Positions 62,775 through 64,000 of a stretch of DNA of 64,000 nt are shown piece after piece. The translations under genes were made by a program, and so were the position numbers. Origin of the DNA: Brevundimonas sp. MYb52 (GTDB lineage Bacteria > Pseudomonadota > Alphaproteobacteria > Caulobacterales > Caulobacteraceae); the NCBI RefSeq assembly GCF_002979535.1, contig NZ_PCPB01000003.1:124001-188000 (forward strand), in the 5' to 3' direction. The notes under the pieces are model-generated. The model ran no database searches and was not told the origin of the DNA. It was given only the letters and a program-made list of their open reading frames with translations. The stretch's first letter is position 1; the number at the start of each line of letters is the position of its first letter.

Positions 62775-63268
62775 CAGGCGGCGAAGACCTTGGCCATCAG
62801 TCCTTCCAGTGCGGCGGCGTCCACGGCGTCGAAGGCGGCGATTTCTGTGGCGTCCACGTCCAGCACGGCGATCAACTCGTCCGCCTCATCCAGCACCGGA
62901 ACGACGATCTCGCTGGCCGAACGGCTGTCGCAGGCGATGTGACCGGGGAAGGCGTGGACGTCCTCGACCACCTGGGTCTGGCGCGTCTTCGCCGCCGCGC
63001 CGCAGACACCGCGCCCGAAGGGGATGCGCAGGCAGCCCAGCGTCCCCTGATAGGGACCGACCACCAGTTCCTCGGGCTTGGCGTCGTCCACGACGTAGAA
63101 GCCGGTCCAGAAGAAGGCCGGAAAGGCGTCGGCCAGCATGGAGGCGACAGTCGCCATGCGCGCGGTCCGGTTCGGCTCGCCGTCCAGCACCGCCAGAATC
63201 TCGGCCTCGACCTCGGCGTAGCGTTCGGCCTTGTCGGCGGGGCGGTCGTCGCGGGCGACATAGGACAT
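62774..63268 (-). CDS. msrC: Free methionine-(R)-sulfoxide reductase (GAF domain)
   Basis: A 164-residue GAF-fold reductase of free Met-R-sulfoxide. The three catalytic/resolving cysteines are present: GTLGCLRIPFG, RGVCGAA and GHIACDSRS, matching fRMsr. The ATG at 63268 fits the family; the frame extends upstream. It overlaps the ROK gene by one base, so the two are one operon. Confidence 0.93.
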   Translation of the reverse strand: MSYVARDDRPADKAERYAEVEAEILAVLDGEPNRTARMATVASMLADAFPAFFWTGFYVVDDAKPEELVVGPYQGTLGCLRIPFGRGVCGAAAKTRQTQVVEDVHAFPGHIACDSRSASEIVVPVLDEADELIAVLDVDATEIAAFDAVDAAALEGLMAKVFAA

Positions 63269-63346
63269 GAGGGTCTCCTTCTCGTTACCGCCATATAGGC
63301 TGTGGCCTTGCTGCACAAAGGGGCGGGCTGCGCGATCTGAGAATTA

Positions 63347-63361
63347 GAACAAAATAAGAAC
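63347..63361 (+). promoter_or_regulatory. LexA-type SOS box (GAAC-N7-GAAC)
   Basis: GAACAAAATAAGAAC, exactly the alphaproteobacterial LexA consensus in its reverse form, with an AT-rich spacer. It is followed at 63364 by TTGACT and lies 66 bases before the ATG at 63428. Position and spacing favour a true operator, unlike a chance match. Confidence 0.6.
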
Positions 63362-63427
63362 AATTGACTTGAAGCTCGGACGAACCACGCGATAGCATCG
63401 CCCTTTAATCAGTAGGGGAGGGCCGAG

Positions 63428-63607
63428 ATGAACAGGGCATCGCAGGCGGATGAAGACTTCGCGCGGCAAATGGCGTGGCTGGATCGCGAACTGGCGCTGA
63501 GGGTCGAAGAGGCCCGCGCCGGCGACCCAGGCAATCGCGCCCTGGCCGTGGGGCTGTTGATCGGTTTGGTCGCGGGCATGACGCGCGGCGGGTCCGCCCC
63601 GTCGTGA
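63428..63607 (+). CDS. Putative SOS-regulated small protein
   Basis: A 59-residue protein with a GGGGAGG ribosome site. Residues 1-37 are polar and helical (DEDFARQMAWLDRELALRV), and about 38-53 form a short hydrophobic segment (ALAVGLLIGLVAGM). It may be membrane-associated. The upstream LexA box suggests damage-induced expression. Small SOS-induced membrane proteins that block division (SidA-type) are known in Caulobacter; similarity here is only of context, not sequence. Confidence 0.6.
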   Translation: MNRASQADEDFARQMAWLDRELALRVEEARAGDPGNRALAVGLLIGLVAGMTRGGSAPS

Positions 63608-63780
63608 GCCGGACGCGGCCGGCATCGACGGACTTGGATCGCCTGCGGCTGGACGAAATCGACTGGTCGCGCTGTTCGGGGCGGGACCTGCATCGCCTGG
63701 CCGAAGGCGCGGCCCAGGCGGCGATGCGAAGGAAATTGGTAGGCCCGGAGGGACTCGAACCCCCAACCAGACCGTTATGA
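63604..63780 (+). CDS. Possible second small ORF overlapping a tRNA gene
   Basis: A GTG start at 63604 overlaps the previous stop (GTGA). The first 43 or so codons look like a helical polar protein (DLDRLRLDEIDWSRCSGRDL). The last part, VGPEGLEPPTRPL, is simply the antisense of tRNA-Ile, a well-known false peptide. Either the natural stop is in the tRNA by chance or the ORF is not expressed. Coupling to the first ORF is the only support. Confidence 0.3.
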   Translation: MSRTRPASTDLDRLRLDEIDWSRCSGRDLHRLAEGAAQAAMRRKLVGPEGLEPPTRPL

Positions 63781-63812
63781 GCGGTCGGCTCTAACCATTG
63801 AGCTACAGGCCC
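63737..63812 (-). tRNA. tRNA-Ile (CAT anticodon, lysidine type)
   Basis: A complete cloverleaf including encoded CCA. Acceptor GGGCCTG with CGGGCCT (two wobble pairs), D-stem GCTC/GAGC, anticodon stem GACCG/CGGTC with loop CTCATAA, and T-arm GGGGG-TTCGAGT-CCCTC. The sequence pattern around CAT matches the minor Ile tRNA modified to lysidine by TilS, not elongator or initiator Met; that choice is from pattern recognition. Confidence 0.9.
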
Positions 63813-64000
63813 CCGAAGCAGGGAGGACGTGCCTAGCAGGGGATGCGTCCGCTGCAAAGACGCCTCGGACCTGTCGTGCTTTTCACGTCGATGAACGGAA
63901 CCTGCACAGGGGGCTTTTGCGTTTGTTCAGCTTGAAACGGCCAAGGTAGGGTCGTGGCTGGCGAACACGCCTGACCGATCGATTTCGACGGAGACTATGA
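63813..64000 (+). other. Intergenic segment with possible gene start at the right edge
   Basis: No gene in this stretch. A purine-rich ACGGAGACT and an ATG at 63997 suggest that a gene begins at the very end and continues beyond the window. Confidence 0.4.

Noticed and set aside
63738..63780. Peptide VGPEGLEPPTRPL as protein C-terminus
   Set aside because: This is the usual false translation of the antisense of a tRNA, not a protein motif.

Overview
The window is GC-rich, densely packed chromosomal DNA from an alphaproteobacterium, most likely of the Caulobacterales (Brevundimonas/Caulobacter relatives). The evidence is an RcdA homologue, a TrcR-type (DUF1013) regulator, an F1-ATPase zeta inhibitor (DUF1476), a TTAA-N7-TTAA box matching the CtrA consensus, GAAC-N7-GAAC LexA-type spacing, and GC-rich intergenic inverted repeats. 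This placement is an inference from gene content; no phylogeny was computed. There is no phage, plasmid, insertion sequence or CRISPR array. Most genes are core housekeeping functions mixed with small regulators and secreted proteins.

Layout. 1-10 kb: purK-purE, a small diguanylate cyclase, two DUF465 proteins, ubiX, trcR, a secreted CVNH plus beta/gamma-crystallin protein, a quinone oxidoreductase, DUF1192, rcdA, a TonB-like protein, an L,D-transpeptidase and rpmE. 10-19 kb: an MsbA-like ABC exporter, a glycerophosphodiesterase, suhB, efp, a DUF2975/XRE pair divergent from a two-gene ABC transporter, bfr/bfd and thiE. 19-33 kb: a MASE1-like sensor kinase, ecotin, a thiolase, an IPTL-CTERM protein, a thioesterase, an HxlR regulator, a degenerate stretch, an S41 peptidase/MarR operon, a CHASE3-HAMP-GAF-GGDEF cyclase and an S9 peptidase. 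33-42 kb: rtcB, mnmA, purS/purC, the zeta inhibitor, a sterol-desaturase-like protein, a second IPTL-CTERM protein, a fasciclin lipoprotein, a DNA glycosylase and purB. 42-57 kb: a guanidine-II riboswitch with a Gdx/SugE exporter and a GST, a lytic transglycosylase, a uracil-DNA glycosylase, ETF-QO, a TPR protein, ispE, glyQS, ppdK and an outer-membrane barrel. 57-64 kb: a FabH-like ketosynthase, a KpsC-type transferase, a CitE-like lyase, a ROK kinase, fRMsr, a putative SOS-controlled small ORF pair and tRNA-Ile(CAT).

Common themes. Purine synthesis is spread over three places (purEK, purCS, purB). Cell-cycle control appears as rcdA, trcR and a CtrA-type box. Cyclic-di-GMP signalling has two GGDEF proteins with I-sites. 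Envelope work includes the L,D-transpeptidase, lytic transglycosylase, TonB-like protein, KpsC and the barrel.

The most unusual signals lie between genes: (1) a LexA-type box ahead of two overlapping small ORFs that run antisense into a tRNA gene; (2) a three-segment alternative hairpin and a 29-codon ORF ahead of rtcB; (3) a 5' leader that can sequester the Shine-Dalgarno of the barrel gene at 56704; (4) a perfect CtrA-type box inside an 11-bp inverted repeat; (5) a perfect 20-bp palindrome on the promoter of the S41-MarR operon; (6) a low-GC insert inside glyS. All functional readings of these are inferences from sequence alone.
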